From JBBDNV01 sp040877415 (lineage in GTDB: Bacteria > Planctomycetota > Planctomycetia > Pirellulales > PALSA-1355): a DNA stretch of 64,000 nucleotides. Every line of letters begins with the position of its first letter. The first letter of the stretch is position 1. The notes below the pieces were generated by a model. That model was not told the origin of the DNA. It did not search any database and was given only the letters and a program-made list of their open reading frames with translations. Below are positions 1-8,747 of the stretch, piece by piece. The stretch lies in assembly GCA_040877415.1 (NCBI GenBank), contig JBBDNV010000144.1, positions 1-64,000 on the forward strand. The letters are read 5' to 3'. Position numbers and translations under genes: made by a program.

Positions 1-2
1 CG

Positions 3-626
3 CAGCGCACGCTGTTCATCGAGCAGAATCTGGCCAGCGGCTGGCTGGGCCAGCAAGTGAAGAAAGAAGACAAGACGCCGACGCACGACGAGATGCTGAC
101 GTACTACCGCGCGCACGCGGCGGACTGGGAAACGCCGGCCCGGGCGCGCTGGGAGCAGGTGACCGCCAGGTTCGGGAACTTCAATTCGCCGCAGGAAGCC
201 AGAGCGGCCTTGGCCCGCTGGGGCAACGACATTCTGGTGCGCGGCGTGCCGTTTGGCGAGGTGGCCAAGGCCCACTCGCAGGACTACGCCGCGGACGACG
301 GCGGCGTTCACGATTGGGCCAGCCGGGGCAGCCTGCGTTCGCCCGCGCTCGACGAGGCCATCTTCGCGCTCCCCACCGGCGCCATGAGTCGAATTCTCCA
401 GGACGACGAAGGCTGCCACATCGTGCGGGTGATCGCGCGCGAGGAAGCCCGCCGTTCCCCTTTCACCGACGCGCAGCCCGATATCCGCAAACAGTTGCAA
501 GACGGCGGCGAAAAACAGCGCCGTGCCGACTACATCGAAACCCTGCGCCGGAAAACGCCCGTCTGGACCGTATTCGACGACGTTGCGGCGCGTCCTGCGC
601 AAGGTGGCGCACCCACGACGCGGTAG
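3..626 (+). CDS. Parvulin-type (PpiC) peptidyl-prolyl isomerase, C-terminal part
   Basis: The reading frame is open to the left edge, so only about 207 C-terminal residues are present; the first in-frame start-like codon is a GTG at 57 but the gene almost certainly begins outside the window. The visible part contains a rotamase core of the PpiC/SurA type, with the typical run FGEVAKAHS, a Gly-Gly turn (DDGG), the LDEAIFALPTG segment and the final strand GCHIVRVIARE. Such proteins help secreted and outer-membrane proteins fold in the periplasm; N-terminal signal or anchor sequence cannot be judged here. It reads in the same direction as the citrate synthase gene but is separated from it by 288 bases, so co-transcription is not obvious. 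Confidence 0.8.
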   Translation, partial: QRTLFIEQNLASGWLGQQVKKEDKTPTHDEMLTYYRAHAADWETPARARWEQVTARFGNFNSPQEARAALARWGNDILVRGVPFGEVAKAHSQDYAADDGGVHDWASRGSLRSPALDEAIFALPTGAMSRILQDDEGCHIVRVIAREEARRSPFTDAQPDIRKQLQDGGEKQRRADYIETLRRKTPVWTVFDDVAARPAQGGAPTTR

Positions 627-802
627 GGTGCCGAAATCGCTTCTTTGCACCGCGCCTGTCGATGAGGCCGGTTCCGCAGGGATAACACTAGTAGAAAAAG
701 TGCGCGCCGGCGGCGAGATTGAGAAATACTCTCTCCCCCTTGCGCCGCTTTTCCGCGTCGCGCAAATTCCCGGCCCGAAACCGCTTAGGCCCCGCCCGAC
801 AA

Positions 803-831
803 TTGTGTACCGCACGCGCAGCGGCTAGACT
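803..831 (+). promoter_or_regulatory. Candidate sigma70 promoter of gltA
   Basis: TTGTGT at 803-808 and TAGACT at 826-831 are separated by 17 bases, about 80 bases before the citrate synthase start. The match is moderate and planctomycete promoter rules are poorly known, so this is a suggestion only. Confidence 0.35.
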
Positions 832-914
832 AAAGATTCGCGCTTGCTTTGGGGATGGGCACCCGGGCAGGCGTCCGCGGCCCAGGGCCCCACCGTGCCA
901 GAAAGGAACGCCCC

Positions 915-2204
915 ATGAGCGAGGCGGCCAAACTGCAAATCGGCGATCGGCAGCTCGACCTGCCGGTCATCGTGGGCAGCGAAGGCGAACGGGGGCTCGA
1001 CATCGGCAGGCTGCGGGCCGAAACGGGCCACGTCACGCTCGACGAGGGCTACGTCAACACCGGCTCCACCACGAGCGCCATCACCTATCTGGACGGCGAA
1101 AAGGGCATTCTGCGCTACCGTGGATACCCGATCGAGGTGATCGCCGAGCGGTGCGACTTCGTCGAAACCAGCTACCTGCTGATTTACGGCGAGCTGCCCA
1201 ACGAGGAGCAACTGTCGAATTTCCGCGCGTCGCTGCGCCGCCACACGATGTTGCACGAAGACATCCGTTTGTTCTACAACGGGTTTCCGCGCGACGCCCA
1301 CCCGATGGCCATCCTCAGCTCGGTGGTGGGAGCGCTTTCGACCTTTTACCAGGATTCGCTCGATCCGCGCGATTCGCGTCAACTGGAAGTGTCGATCCAT
1401 CGGCTGATGGCCAAGCTGCCCACGATCGCCGCGTACGCGCATAAGAAGTCGATCGGCCAGCCGTTCATCTATCCGCAAAACGACCTGTCATACGGCGAGA
1501 ATTTCCTGCGGATGATGTTCGCCGTGCCGAGCGAGCCGTACGCGATCGACCCCGACTTCGTCGACGCCTTGAACCTGCTGTTGATCGTGCACGCCGACCA
1601 CGAGCAGAATTGCAGCACCTCGACGGTGCGGATGGTCGGCTCGAGCGACGCCAACTTGTTTGCGTCGATCGCGGCCGGCATCTGCGCGCTGTGGGGCCCG
1701 CTGCACGGTGGCGCCAACCAGGCCTGCGTCGAAGTGCTGGAAGTCATCCGCGCCGACGGCGGCGACGTGGCCAAGTACGTCGCCCGGGCCAAGGACAAAG
1801 ACAGCGGCTTTCGCCTGATGGGCTTCGGCCATCGCGTCTACAAAAACTTCGACCCGCGCGCCACGATCATCAAACGCGCCTGCGACAAGCTTCTGGCCAA
1901 ACTCCGCATCAGCGACCCCATCTTCGACATCGCCAAGGAGCTGGAGCGCGTCGCGCTCGAAGATCCCTATTTCATCGAGCGCAAGCTGTACCCCAACGTC
2001 GATTTTTATTCCGGAGTCATCTACCGGGCGATCGGCATCCCCGTGCAGATGTTTACGGTCTTGTTCGCGATCGGCCGGCTGCCGGGCTGGATCGCGCATT
2101 GGATCGAAATGCACGAGTCGCCGACCAAGAGAATCTGCCGCCCCCGCCAAATCTACACCGGCCCGAACTTGCGCGAGTTCATCCCGCTGGAAAAGCGCCG
2201 CTGA
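915..2204 (+). CDS. gltA: Citrate synthase (type II-like)
   Basis: This 429-residue protein condenses oxaloacetate with acetyl-CoA at the entry of the TCA cycle. The catalytic residues of the family are all visible: His264 in GPLHGGAN, His306 in GFGHRVYK and Asp363 in PNVDFYSG; the substrate-binding HADHEQN segment lies near residue 226. The N-terminal strand region (YVNTGSTTSAITYLDG, RYRGYPIE) is that of the hexameric bacterial type. The ATG at 915 is preceded by GAAAGGA and gives the expected family length; an in-frame extension up to 849 adds unlikely residues. It stands alone, with a possible promoter about 80 bases upstream and no other TCA-cycle gene nearby. Confidence 0.96.
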   Translation: MSEAAKLQIGDRQLDLPVIVGSEGERGLDIGRLRAETGHVTLDEGYVNTGSTTSAITYLDGEKGILRYRGYPIEVIAERCDFVETSYLLIYGELPNEEQLSNFRASLRRHTMLHEDIRLFYNGFPRDAHPMAILSSVVGALSTFYQDSLDPRDSRQLEVSIHRLMAKLPTIAAYAHKKSIGQPFIYPQNDLSYGENFLRMMFAVPSEPYAIDPDFVDALNLLLIVHADHEQNCSTSTVRMVGSSDANLFASIAAGICALWGPLHGGANQACVEVLEVIRADGGDVAKYVARAKDKDSGFRLMGFGHRVYKNFDPRATIIKRACDKLLAKLRISDPIFDIAKELERVALEDPYFIERKLYPNVDFYSGVIYRAIGIPVQMFTVLFAIGRLPGWIAHWIEMHESPTKRICRPRQIYTGPNLREFIPLEKRR

Positions 2205-2509
2205 GCAACAAGGACAGGGTCAGGGGGAAACGAGCGAAGACGGCCCGGCCCGGTGGGCCTGGGGCTAAACGGACTTTCCCAGCTTGCCCGCGCGGCATAA
2301 CCGGCCGTTTCGTCGTCCGGCGGCGGCTTTGATCTTCGGCCGTCCTGTCTTTCCGGCCGATACCGAATAGGGAGGCTCTGCCGCGCCCTAGCGCGAGGGC
2401 GCGGCCGGACGGACCTCCATGAAAGCCCCCAGAAACACCAATCCGATCGGTGTTCCTCGCGTCATCCCCGCCTCGCAACCCGAACTCCCGCCAGCTAGGT
2501 AGGTGCACC
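2205..2509. other. Intergenic region with one repeat copy
   Basis: The 305 bases between gltA and the WD40 gene hold no convincing gene. They contain one copy of a GGGCTAAACGG-type repeat (about 2249-2272), a GC-rich palindromic stretch around 2380-2405 (GCGCCCTAGCGCGAGGGCGC) and no clear promoter. Confidence 0.5.
2249..2272 (+). repeat. GGGGCTAAAC repeat, copy 1
   Basis: CCCGGTGGGCCTGGGGCTAA followed by ACGG resembles the segments at 22347-22375 and 32471-32499: each has a short CCCG..GGGC arm and then (G)GGCTAAAC. It lies just after the citrate synthase gene. Confidence 0.5.
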
Positions 2510-3547
2510 ATGCGGCCAACCCTGTTCCTCGCGACAGCCGCGGCCTGCGCCGTCGGATGTTGGCCCTGCCCGACGATGGCGCAAGTCTCCACGATCCTGC
2601 GGACCTCGCCGACGACTGAAGCGTCGACGGAGACCACGCGCATCAAACCGCCGGTGATTACGGCCGTGGCCATCGTTCCCGGCGGCGGGCAAGTGGCCAC
2701 CGCCGGAGACGATCACGTCGTGCGCATCTGGAGCACCGAAACCGGCCAAATCGTCCGCACGCTCAATGGGCACACCGATTGGGTCCGCTCGCTCGCTTTC
2801 AGTCCCGACGGCCGGGTGTTGGCTTCGGCCGGCGACGATCGCCAGATCATCTTGTGGCAGGCGGAAACCGGCAAGCCCGTGGCGCAACTGACCCCGCATC
2901 CGCACGCCGTCTATTCGCTGGCCTTCAGCCCCGACGCATCGCGGCTGGCCGCGGTCGGTTTCGAGCACAAGGTGCGGATCTATGATCCCGAGCGCGGCGA
3001 GCTCGTCAAGGAGCTGGACGGGCCGGGCGATGATCTTCGCTCGGTGGTCTTTTCGCCCGACGGCACGCAACTGGCCGCGGGGGGACGCAACGGCCAGATT
3101 CGCGTCTGGGCGATGCCCGGGGGCACCATTCGTCTGGAAGTCGCGGCCGGCATGGGCCGCATTCGCACGCTGGCCTATTTCCCCGACGGCGAAAAGCTGG
3201 CCTCCGCCGGCGAAGGACGGACGATTTCCGTGTGGGACACGCGGACCGGCGAGCAACTGCAAACGCTCAACTGCCGCACGGGCAAGGTGCTGTCGATGGC
3301 CGTCTGCGGCGCGAGCCTGATCGCCACGGGCGGCAGCGACAACGTCGTGCGCGTCTGGAATTGGCAAACCCAGGCTGAGGCCAACCATTTTCTGGGCCAC
3401 ACCGGCTCGGTGGCCACCTTGGCCTTCGACCGCGAAAGCGGCGTGATCATCTCCGGCAGCTACGACACCACGGTACGCGTCTGGAAACTGAACGCGGCCG
3501 ATTCCGGCACCGCCGGCGAAATTCACCCTGACTCGCGAGTGCGATAG
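2510..3547 (+). CDS. Secreted WD40-repeat protein
   Basis: A 345-residue protein with an N-terminal signal peptide (MRPTLFLATAAACAVGCW, likely cut after TMAQ) followed by about seven WD40 blades. Typical blade ends include HVVRIWSTETG, RQIILWQAETG, GQIRVWAMPGG, RTISVWDTRTG, NVVRVWNWQTQ and TTVRVWKLN, each preceded by an LAFSPDG-like turn. A seven-bladed propeller normally serves as a protein interaction scaffold; the partner is unknown. The ATG at 2510 is chosen because it begins a proper signal sequence; an in-frame start at 2450 would bury it. The next gene, encoding the giant SdrD-type protein, starts 54 bases downstream on the same strand, suggesting an operon of two exported proteins. 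Confidence 0.85.
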   Translation: MRPTLFLATAAACAVGCWPCPTMAQVSTILRTSPTTEASTETTRIKPPVITAVAIVPGGGQVATAGDDHVVRIWSTETGQIVRTLNGHTDWVRSLAFSPDGRVLASAGDDRQIILWQAETGKPVAQLTPHPHAVYSLAFSPDASRLAAVGFEHKVRIYDPERGELVKELDGPGDDLRSVVFSPDGTQLAAGGRNGQIRVWAMPGGTIRLEVAAGMGRIRTLAYFPDGEKLASAGEGRTISVWDTRTGEQLQTLNCRTGKVLSMAVCGASLIATGGSDNVVRVWNWQTQAEANHFLGHTGSVATLAFDRESGVIISGSYDTTVRVWKLNAADSGTAGEIHPDSRVR

Positions 3548-3601
3548 ACGCGCGCAGGCTTGCGCCTGGCAGCGAACGGACATGAACACGGAGGTTACGT
3601 T

Positions 3602-6600
3602 GTGGGCCTGCTAACGAAGATTTCGCGCCTGGGAAGTTGGCTCGGCGACCGGCGCTTCGATGGCCCGCGATCGTTTCCGCCGCGGCCGCGGATCTGCCGC
3701 TTCGAACAGATCGAACCCCGCCAACTGCTGGCCGCCGATCTGCTGCAAGTCGGCAGCGTCTACTACGAGCAGGCCGCCGGCGACGACCTGCAGCCCAACA
3801 TCCTGCAATTCAGCTTCGAGGGGGGCGCGCCGGGAACCCAATTGACCCGCATCATTATCGACGGCGACAAGGACGGCCGGGGCATCTCCTCGGGCGACGT
3901 GTTTTTCGACACGGCGCCGGGCGGCTACGGCGCGTTTCGCTCGAATCCGCTCGAGATCATCTCGCACGAGGGTTTTCAAGTCCTGTCGACCCGGGTCGTC
4001 GACGGCGGCATGCGGATGGTGATCGATCTGGCCGGATTCGACGCCGGCGAAAAACTGGTGTTAAGCATCGACGTCGACGAATTCCAGTTTGTCGACGAGG
4101 TGACCCACGAAATCGACATCAACCCCGTGGCCGAAGGGGCCGAGTTCCAGCGCTCGAAATTCATCACCACGTTTGTCGCGCCTCACTACCAGGACCTGAC
4201 CGCCTCGGTCTTGTTCTGGGACGCCTTCAACGAGAATTTCGCCGCCGCCGAAGCGAAAACGGGCACGCACCTCGATCTGCCCCCCGATCGCTATTCCAGC
4301 CAGGTCGACCTGTCGGACCTGACCGCCGGCGCCGTGGCCACGGCCGAGCAGGTGCCGCTGCCCAACAACCTCTCCGGCGTGGTCTATCTCGACCACAATC
4401 TGAACAACCACCAGGACGCGGGCGATCCGGGCCTGGGTGGAGTCAGCCTTACGCTTTTGAAGTACGACGGCACGCGGTACGTCTCGACCGGCCTAGTGAC
4501 CGTTACCGACACGCTGGGCAACTACAACTTCGACAACCTGGAAATCGGCAAGTTCCGCGTCGTCGAGACGCAGCCCGGCGGCTATCTGAGCGTTGGCGCC
4601 ACGCCGGGCACGGTCAAGGGACAGACGCGCGGCATCGTCGTCACGTCCGACATCCTCAGCGAGATCGAGCTGTTGGGCGGCGAAAACAGCATCCGCAACG
4701 ATTTTGCCGAGTATCTGCCGGTGAGCATCAGCGGCTTCGTGCACGTCGACACGACCGGCGACTGCCCGAATCCGGAAAACCCGCCGCTCGAAGGCGTGAC
4801 GATCGAGCTGTTAAACGCCGCCGGCCAGGTCATCGACACCACGACGACGAACGCGCAAGGGTACTACATCTTCGACAATTTGAAGCCCGGCACCTATGGC
4901 GTGCACGAGATTCAGCCGGCCGCGTATCTGGACGGCGACGAGCACGTCGGTTCCGCCGGCGGCACGCTGGCCGACGACTTGATTACCAGCGTCGTGCTCG
5001 CTTCCGGCGTCGACGCGGTCGACTACAACTTCTGCGAGCTGCTGCCGGTCAGCATCAGCGGCTACGTGCACGTCAGCGACACGGGCGATTGCCTGAACGA
5101 CCCCACCGCGCAGCCGCTGTCCGGCGTGACGATCTATCTGCTCGACGGCGCCGGCAATGTCATCGGCACGACGCAAACCAATGACGACGGCTTCTACATT
5201 TTCGACAACCTGCCGCCCGGCACCTACGGCGTGCGTGAAGTTCAGCCCGAGGGCTATCTCGACGGCCTGGAATACGTCGGCTCGGCCGGGGGCACGCTGG
5301 CCGACGACTTGATCACGGGCGTCGTGCTGATCTCCGGCGTCGACGCCGTGGAGTACGATTTCTGCGAACTTCCGCCGTCCGGCATCTCGGGATACGTTTA
5401 CCTCGATCTTGACAACGACGGCGTGAAAGATCCCGGCGAAGTGGGCATCGGCGGCGTGACCGTCTTTCTCAAGGACGCCGGCGGCCGGCCCACCGGCGCC
5501 ACGGCCGTCACCGACGCAAACGGTTACTACCAGTTCACCGGTCTTTATCCCGGAACGTACGGCGTCGGCGAACTTCAGCCCGCGGGATATCTCGACGGGC
5601 TCGACTCGCCGGGCAGCGCCGGCGGCTTCGCCATGAACCCCGGCGACATGATCACGGGCGCCGTGCTGGCGGCGGGAGTGGTCGCGGTCGACTACAATTT
5701 TGGCGAACTGCTTCCGGTGAGCATCAGCGGCTATGTGCATGTCGACGACACCGGCGACTGCGAGAACAATCCCGATGCACTCCCCTTGTCCGGAGTGACC
5801 ATTCACCTGCTCGATAGCGCGGGCAATATCATTGCCACGACGCAGACCAACGACGATGGTTTCTACGTTTTCAACAACCTGCCGCCGGGAACGTACGGCG
5901 TGCGCGAGATTCAGCCGGCCGGATTTCTCGACGGCGACGAGCACGTCGGCTCGGCCGGCGGCACGTTGTTCGATGATCTGGTCACGAACATTGTGCTGAC
6001 CGCGGGAATCAACGGCGTGAACTACAACTTCTGCGAAATCCCGCCCGACGAGCAGATCATTCTGCCGCCGGCGCTGGGAGCTCCCGAGCCACCGCCCCCG
6101 CCGGGCGCGTTCTTCGCGCCCCCGCCGCCGCCGCCGGTGCCGATTCCCGATTCGCCGTTCCTGGTTCCCCGGATTCTGACGCGTGCCGGCGGCCAGCTTT
6201 ACACCTGGCACTTGAGCGTCATCGACGCGGGATTTCCGCGCGGCGCGCCGGCGGGCGAATCGGTGGCGCAGTTGACGGCCACGCGGCCGGAGGACAAGAT
6301 CCTCTGGCGCGACGATGAAATGGACGACGTCGAGTGGACCATGCTCGATGAGGACGGCGAAAGGCCGACGCGCCGCAAGCTGCGCTTCGGCATGCGCGGC
6401 GGCATTCCCATCGCCGGCGATTTCAACGGCGACGGCACGTACGAAATCGGCGTCTTCAAGGACGGCTACTGGTTTATCGACCTGAACGACAACGGCGTGT
6501 GGGACACCGGCGACTTGTGGGCCAAGCTCGGACACGCCGGCGACAAGCCGGTCACCGGCGATTGGGACGGCGACGGCAAGACCGACATCGGCATCTACGG

Positions 6601-7156
6601 TCCGGCCTGGAGCGGCGATCCTCGCGCGATTCGCCACGAGCCGGGACTCCCCGACCCGTACAACGAGCATCACGCCAGGCACAAGAACATTCCGCGCCCG
6701 TCCGACAAGACGGCCGTCGGCCACCGCACGCTGAAACGCACCGCCGACGGCCAACCGCGAACCGACCTGATCGACCACGTGTTCCTGTACGGCACGCCCG
6801 GCGATCACCCGATCGTCGGCGACTGGAACGGCGACGGCATCGACACCATCGGCATCTTCCGCTACGGCATGTGGCGCCGCGACGCCGACGGCGACGGCCG
6901 GCGGAGCGACGCCGACTACACGAACCGCTTCGGACAGTCCGGCGACCTTCCGCTGGCGGGCGACTTCAACGGCGACGGCGTCGAGGAGCTGGCCGTCTTT
7001 CGCGACGGCACCTGGTATATCGACACCAACGGCAACGGCGTGATCGACGGCGACGACCAGGTCATCCAGCTCGGCGGATCAGGCGACGCCCCTATCGTCG
7101 GCGACTGGAACGGCGACGGCCGCGCGGAGATCGGCGTGTTTCACGATAGAGGATAG
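3602..7156 (+). CDS. Giant surface protein: planctomycete anchor motif, five SdrD-B repeats, FG-GAP repeats
   Basis: About 1184 residues. The start is the GTG at 3602 because GGAGG (3590-3594) sits seven bases before it. Domains in order: an N-terminal segment with FEQIEPRQLLAADL, the motif of the planctomycete extracellular family; a beta-rich region; five SdrD-B-like (prealbumin-fold) repeats of about 110 residues from about 4370 to 6050, each with a GYYIFDNLKPGTYGV-like core and EIQPAGYLDG; a proline-rich linker (about 6060-6170); then five FG-GAP/VCBS-like repeats of the form GDFNGDG...IGVF, which are acidic and calcium-binding in related proteins. It is likely exported and involved in surface attachment or cell-cell contact. 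No sortase or dockerin signal is seen. Confidence 0.85.
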   Translation: MGLLTKISRLGSWLGDRRFDGPRSFPPRPRICRFEQIEPRQLLAADLLQVGSVYYEQAAGDDLQPNILQFSFEGGAPGTQLTRIIIDGDKDGRGISSGDVFFDTAPGGYGAFRSNPLEIISHEGFQVLSTRVVDGGMRMVIDLAGFDAGEKLVLSIDVDEFQFVDEVTHEIDINPVAEGAEFQRSKFITTFVAPHYQDLTASVLFWDAFNENFAAAEAKTGTHLDLPPDRYSSQVDLSDLTAGAVATAEQVPLPNNLSGVVYLDHNLNNHQDAGDPGLGGVSLTLLKYDGTRYVSTGLVTVTDTLGNYNFDNLEIGKFRVVETQPGGYLSVGATPGTVKGQTRGIVVTSDILSEIELLGGENSIRNDFAEYLPVSISGFVHVDTTGDCPNPENPPLEGVTIELLNAAGQVIDTTTTNAQGYYIFDNLKPGTYGVHEIQPAAYLDGDEHVGSAGGTLADDLITSVVLASGVDAVDYNFCELLPVSISGYVHVSDTGDCLNDPTAQPLSGVTIYLLDGAGNVIGTTQTNDDGFYIFDNLPPGTYGVREVQPEGYLDGLEYVGSAGGTLADDLITGVVLISGVDAVEYDFCELPPSGISGYVYLDLDNDGVKDPGEVGIGGVTVFLKDAGGRPTGATAVTDANGYYQFTGLYPGTYGVGELQPAGYLDGLDSPGSAGGFAMNPGDMITGAVLAAGVVAVDYNFGELLPVSISGYVHVDDTGDCENNPDALPLSGVTIHLLDSAGNIIATTQTNDDGFYVFNNLPPGTYGVREIQPAGFLDGDEHVGSAGGTLFDDLVTNIVLTAGINGVNYNFCEIPPDEQIILPPALGAPEPPPPPGAFFAPPPPPPVPIPDSPFLVPRILTRAGGQLYTWHLSVIDAGFPRGAPAGESVAQLTATRPEDKILWRDDEMDDVEWTMLDEDGERPTRRKLRFGMRGGIPIAGDFNGDGTYEIGVFKDGYWFIDLNDNGVWDTGDLWAKLGHAGDKPVTGDWDGDGKTDIGIYGPAWSGDPRAIRHEPGLPDPYNEHHARHKNIPRPSDKTAVGHRTLKRTADGQPRTDLIDHVFLYGTPGDHPIVGDWNGDGIDTIGIFRYGMWRRDADGDGRRSDADYTNRFGQSGDLPLAGDFNGDGVEELAVFRDGTWYIDTNGNGVIDGDDQVIQLGGSGDAPIVGDWNGDGRAEIGVFHDRG
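4370..6050 (+). repeat. Five tandem SdrD-B repeats within the surface-protein gene
   Basis: Units begin near 4370, 4719, 5044, 5380 and 5716, spaced about 325-350 bases. Units 2, 3 and 5 are closest: all start VSISG(F/Y)VHV and share TGDC, while unit 4 has a classical LDLDNDGVKDPGE opening. The pattern suggests recent duplication among units 2, 3 and 5. Confidence 0.75.
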
Positions 7157-7163
7157 AGGGGGA

Positions 7164-7201
7164 AAGGATGAAGGATGAAGGATGTCATCCTTCTGCCTTC
7201 A
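7164..7201. repeat. GGATGAA-type repeat, copy 1
   Basis: Three head-to-tail AAGGATG units run into ATCCTT/CTTCAT in the opposite sense. It lies between the convergent ends of the surface-protein gene and a small minus-strand gene. A longer copy occurs at 27685-27770. Confidence 0.6.
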
Positions 7202-7363
7202 TCTCAGCTTTTCAAGTTCCGATCTTGCCGCCGCGACGTCCCTTTCGAGACGGCGCACTTCCTCGGGGTCGTCCATTTGCTTGCGCGCGCCGGCGAGCTG
7301 CTGCTGCAGCTTTTGCAAGCGCTGATGGAGCACGTCCTGCTTTTTCTTGGCTTTCTTGTCCAT
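7199..7363 (-). CDS. Small coiled-coil protein, 54 residues
   Basis: The minus strand encodes MDKKAKKKQDVLHQRLQKLQ followed by heptad-like leucines and charged residues (QQLAGARKQMDD, VRRLERDVAAARSELEKLR) and a TGA stop at 7199-7201. A GAGGA ribosome site lies just upstream of the ATG at 7363. The whole chain is predicted helical and highly charged, with a basic N-terminus. I do not know its function. It is 19 bases from the next gene on the same strand (stop at 7383), so the two are likely co-transcribed. It is too short for most length cut-offs but has the base use of a real gene. Confidence 0.65.
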   Translation of the reverse strand: MDKKAKKKQDVLHQRLQKLQQQLAGARKQMDDPEEVRRLERDVAAARSELEKLR

Positions 7364-7382
7364 ACATCCTCATGCCCACGAT

Positions 7383-8075
7383 TTATTCGGACGCTTGGGG
7401 CTGGGATTTTCGCGATTTCAGGGCACGCACCAGGGCCAAGGCGTCGATCGCCTGGAACTCAAAACAGTCGGCCAACAGCGTGGCCGCGGCGTAGTCGTTC
7501 GTTTCCTTAAGCGCCGCGCCCAACGCCTCGATGCGCAGCGCCAGTTCGGGGAATTGCTGCATCTGGCGCCGGAAGGCCTGCGCGCCGCGGCGGGCCTGGC
7601 TCGGCTTGATGTCGAACAACTCGGCGATCACGCGGGCGGCGCTCGGCACATCGCCCGCCTGCGCGTGGATCACAATGCTCGCGAACATCTCCACCAACGG
7701 CTCGGCGGCCGGTTTCTTGCGAGGGGCCGGAGCGGGCAGCCCCAATCGGGCAGGCGGAGCCGCTTCCAGATCGAGCGGCGAAGAACGGCCCGACGCGAGA
7801 TCGGCATAGACGATTTCGCTGGCTGCCGCGTCGCTGCGCGCCGCGCCTGGGGCCGGCTGCGGAGTCTCGGGCGGCAGGTTCGTCAGCATGGCGTTCAGAT
7901 GCGCCAGGCGCGCGCCGATCTGGTCGTAGATCGCCTCGATCTCGCTCAAATATGAACCGCCCTGGGCGTCTTCCTCGATTTCCCGTTGCGATTCGATGAT
8001 CCGCTGCGAGAGCCGCTCGCTCAAAGCGTCGCGGGCCCTTTGCAAAATCGAAATGGCTAGCGAACGTTCATGCAT
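7383..8075 (-). CDS. Hypothetical protein, helical, 230 residues
   Basis: I do not recognise the family. The chain begins MHERSLAISILQRARDALSE and is largely helical: an N-terminal helical hairpin (to about residue 75), a Pro/Ala-rich linker (about 80-140) and a C-terminal helical domain (about 145-230) with LFDIKPSQARRGAQAFRRQM and LADCFEFQAIDALALVRAL. No signal peptide, membrane segment or catalytic motif is seen. The ATG at 8075 was chosen over an in-frame extension to 8195 whose residues are Arg-rich and read like non-coding DNA. The small coiled-coil gene lies 19 bases downstream. Cytoplasmic location and a scaffold or regulatory role are guesses. Confidence 0.7.
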   Translation of the reverse strand: MHERSLAISILQRARDALSERLSQRIIESQREIEEDAQGGSYLSEIEAIYDQIGARLAHLNAMLTNLPPETPQPAPGAARSDAAASEIVYADLASGRSSPLDLEAAPPARLGLPAPAPRKKPAAEPLVEMFASIVIHAQAGDVPSAARVIAELFDIKPSQARRGAQAFRRQMQQFPELALRIEALGAALKETNDYAAATLLADCFEFQAIDALALVRALKSRKSQPQASE

Positions 8076-8207
8076 GGCGATGGACCTGGTTCCCCCTCCC
8101 CTGCGGGCGCGCTGGACAAAAGGCCTCCCGCGCCGGCACGGCAACGATTCTCGACTCCAACGCTCCAGACTAATCGACCGGCCAAGGGCGTGCAAAACCC
8201 TTTTTCG

Positions 8208-8708
8208 CTACACGCCCGCCTGCTTGGAAACCGGCTTGGCGGCGGGGTTTTCCTTGGGAGCTTTCTCGGCCGTGCGCAGAATGCCCGAAAGGCAAACGAC
8301 CAGCACCGCCAGCACGATGTTCAGGTTCAGCCAGGCTTTGGCGTTTCGCCGCAACGATTCGGCCGCCGGCGACTTTCCGGCCAACAGGCTGGCAATGGCG
8401 AAAATCACAAGCGCCAGCAGAAATTTGACCCCGAAGATTGGATGGTACCAGCGCGGCAGCCGGTATTGGATCGCGATCATCATGAAATTATACAGCCCGC
8501 TCACCAGCAGAAAGGCGATCGCCGCGGCCACGATCTTCGACCAGCGGGCCCGCATCGCCGCGTGCAACGTGGCGCGATCGTCCGAGGGCAGGGGGTCCAA
8601 CGCCGGAAACACGACGAGCCGCGCAAAGATGGCTCCTCCCACCGCGGTGATGGCGGCCAGAATGTGCAACCAGCGAAATACCAGACCGAGTATGTATGGC
8701 CCGTCCAT
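8208..8708 (-). CDS. CopD-like integral membrane protein
   Basis: A 166-residue protein with four hydrophobic segments: about 5-35 (FRWLHILAAITAVGGAIFAR), 58-80, 92-112 and 125-145. The first carries a His in a WLH context followed by GG, as in CopD-type and related proteins that handle copper or haem in the inner membrane. It is much shorter than full CopD (about 300 residues), so this may be one of the small four-helix relatives. The C-terminus is charged and probably cytoplasmic. It reads on the same strand as the cca gene 39 bases upstream and might be the last gene of the addB-addA-cca transcript. Confidence 0.6.
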   Translation of the reverse strand: MDGPYILGLVFRWLHILAAITAVGGAIFARLVVFPALDPLPSDDRATLHAAMRARWSKIVAAAIAFLLVSGLYNFMMIAIQYRLPRWYHPIFGVKFLLALVIFAIASLLAGKSPAAESLRRNAKAWLNLNIVLAVLVVCLSGILRTAEKAPKENPAAKPVSKQAGV

Positions 8709-8747
8709 GATCTTGTGCCCTACTATGCCGACGATTGCTGCTTGCCG

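Noticed and set aside
4811..6808. 665-residue open frame on the minus strand inside the SdrD-type gene
   Set aside because: It is antisense to a gene with clear domain matches and its residues are typical of GC-rich third-position bias, not a family.
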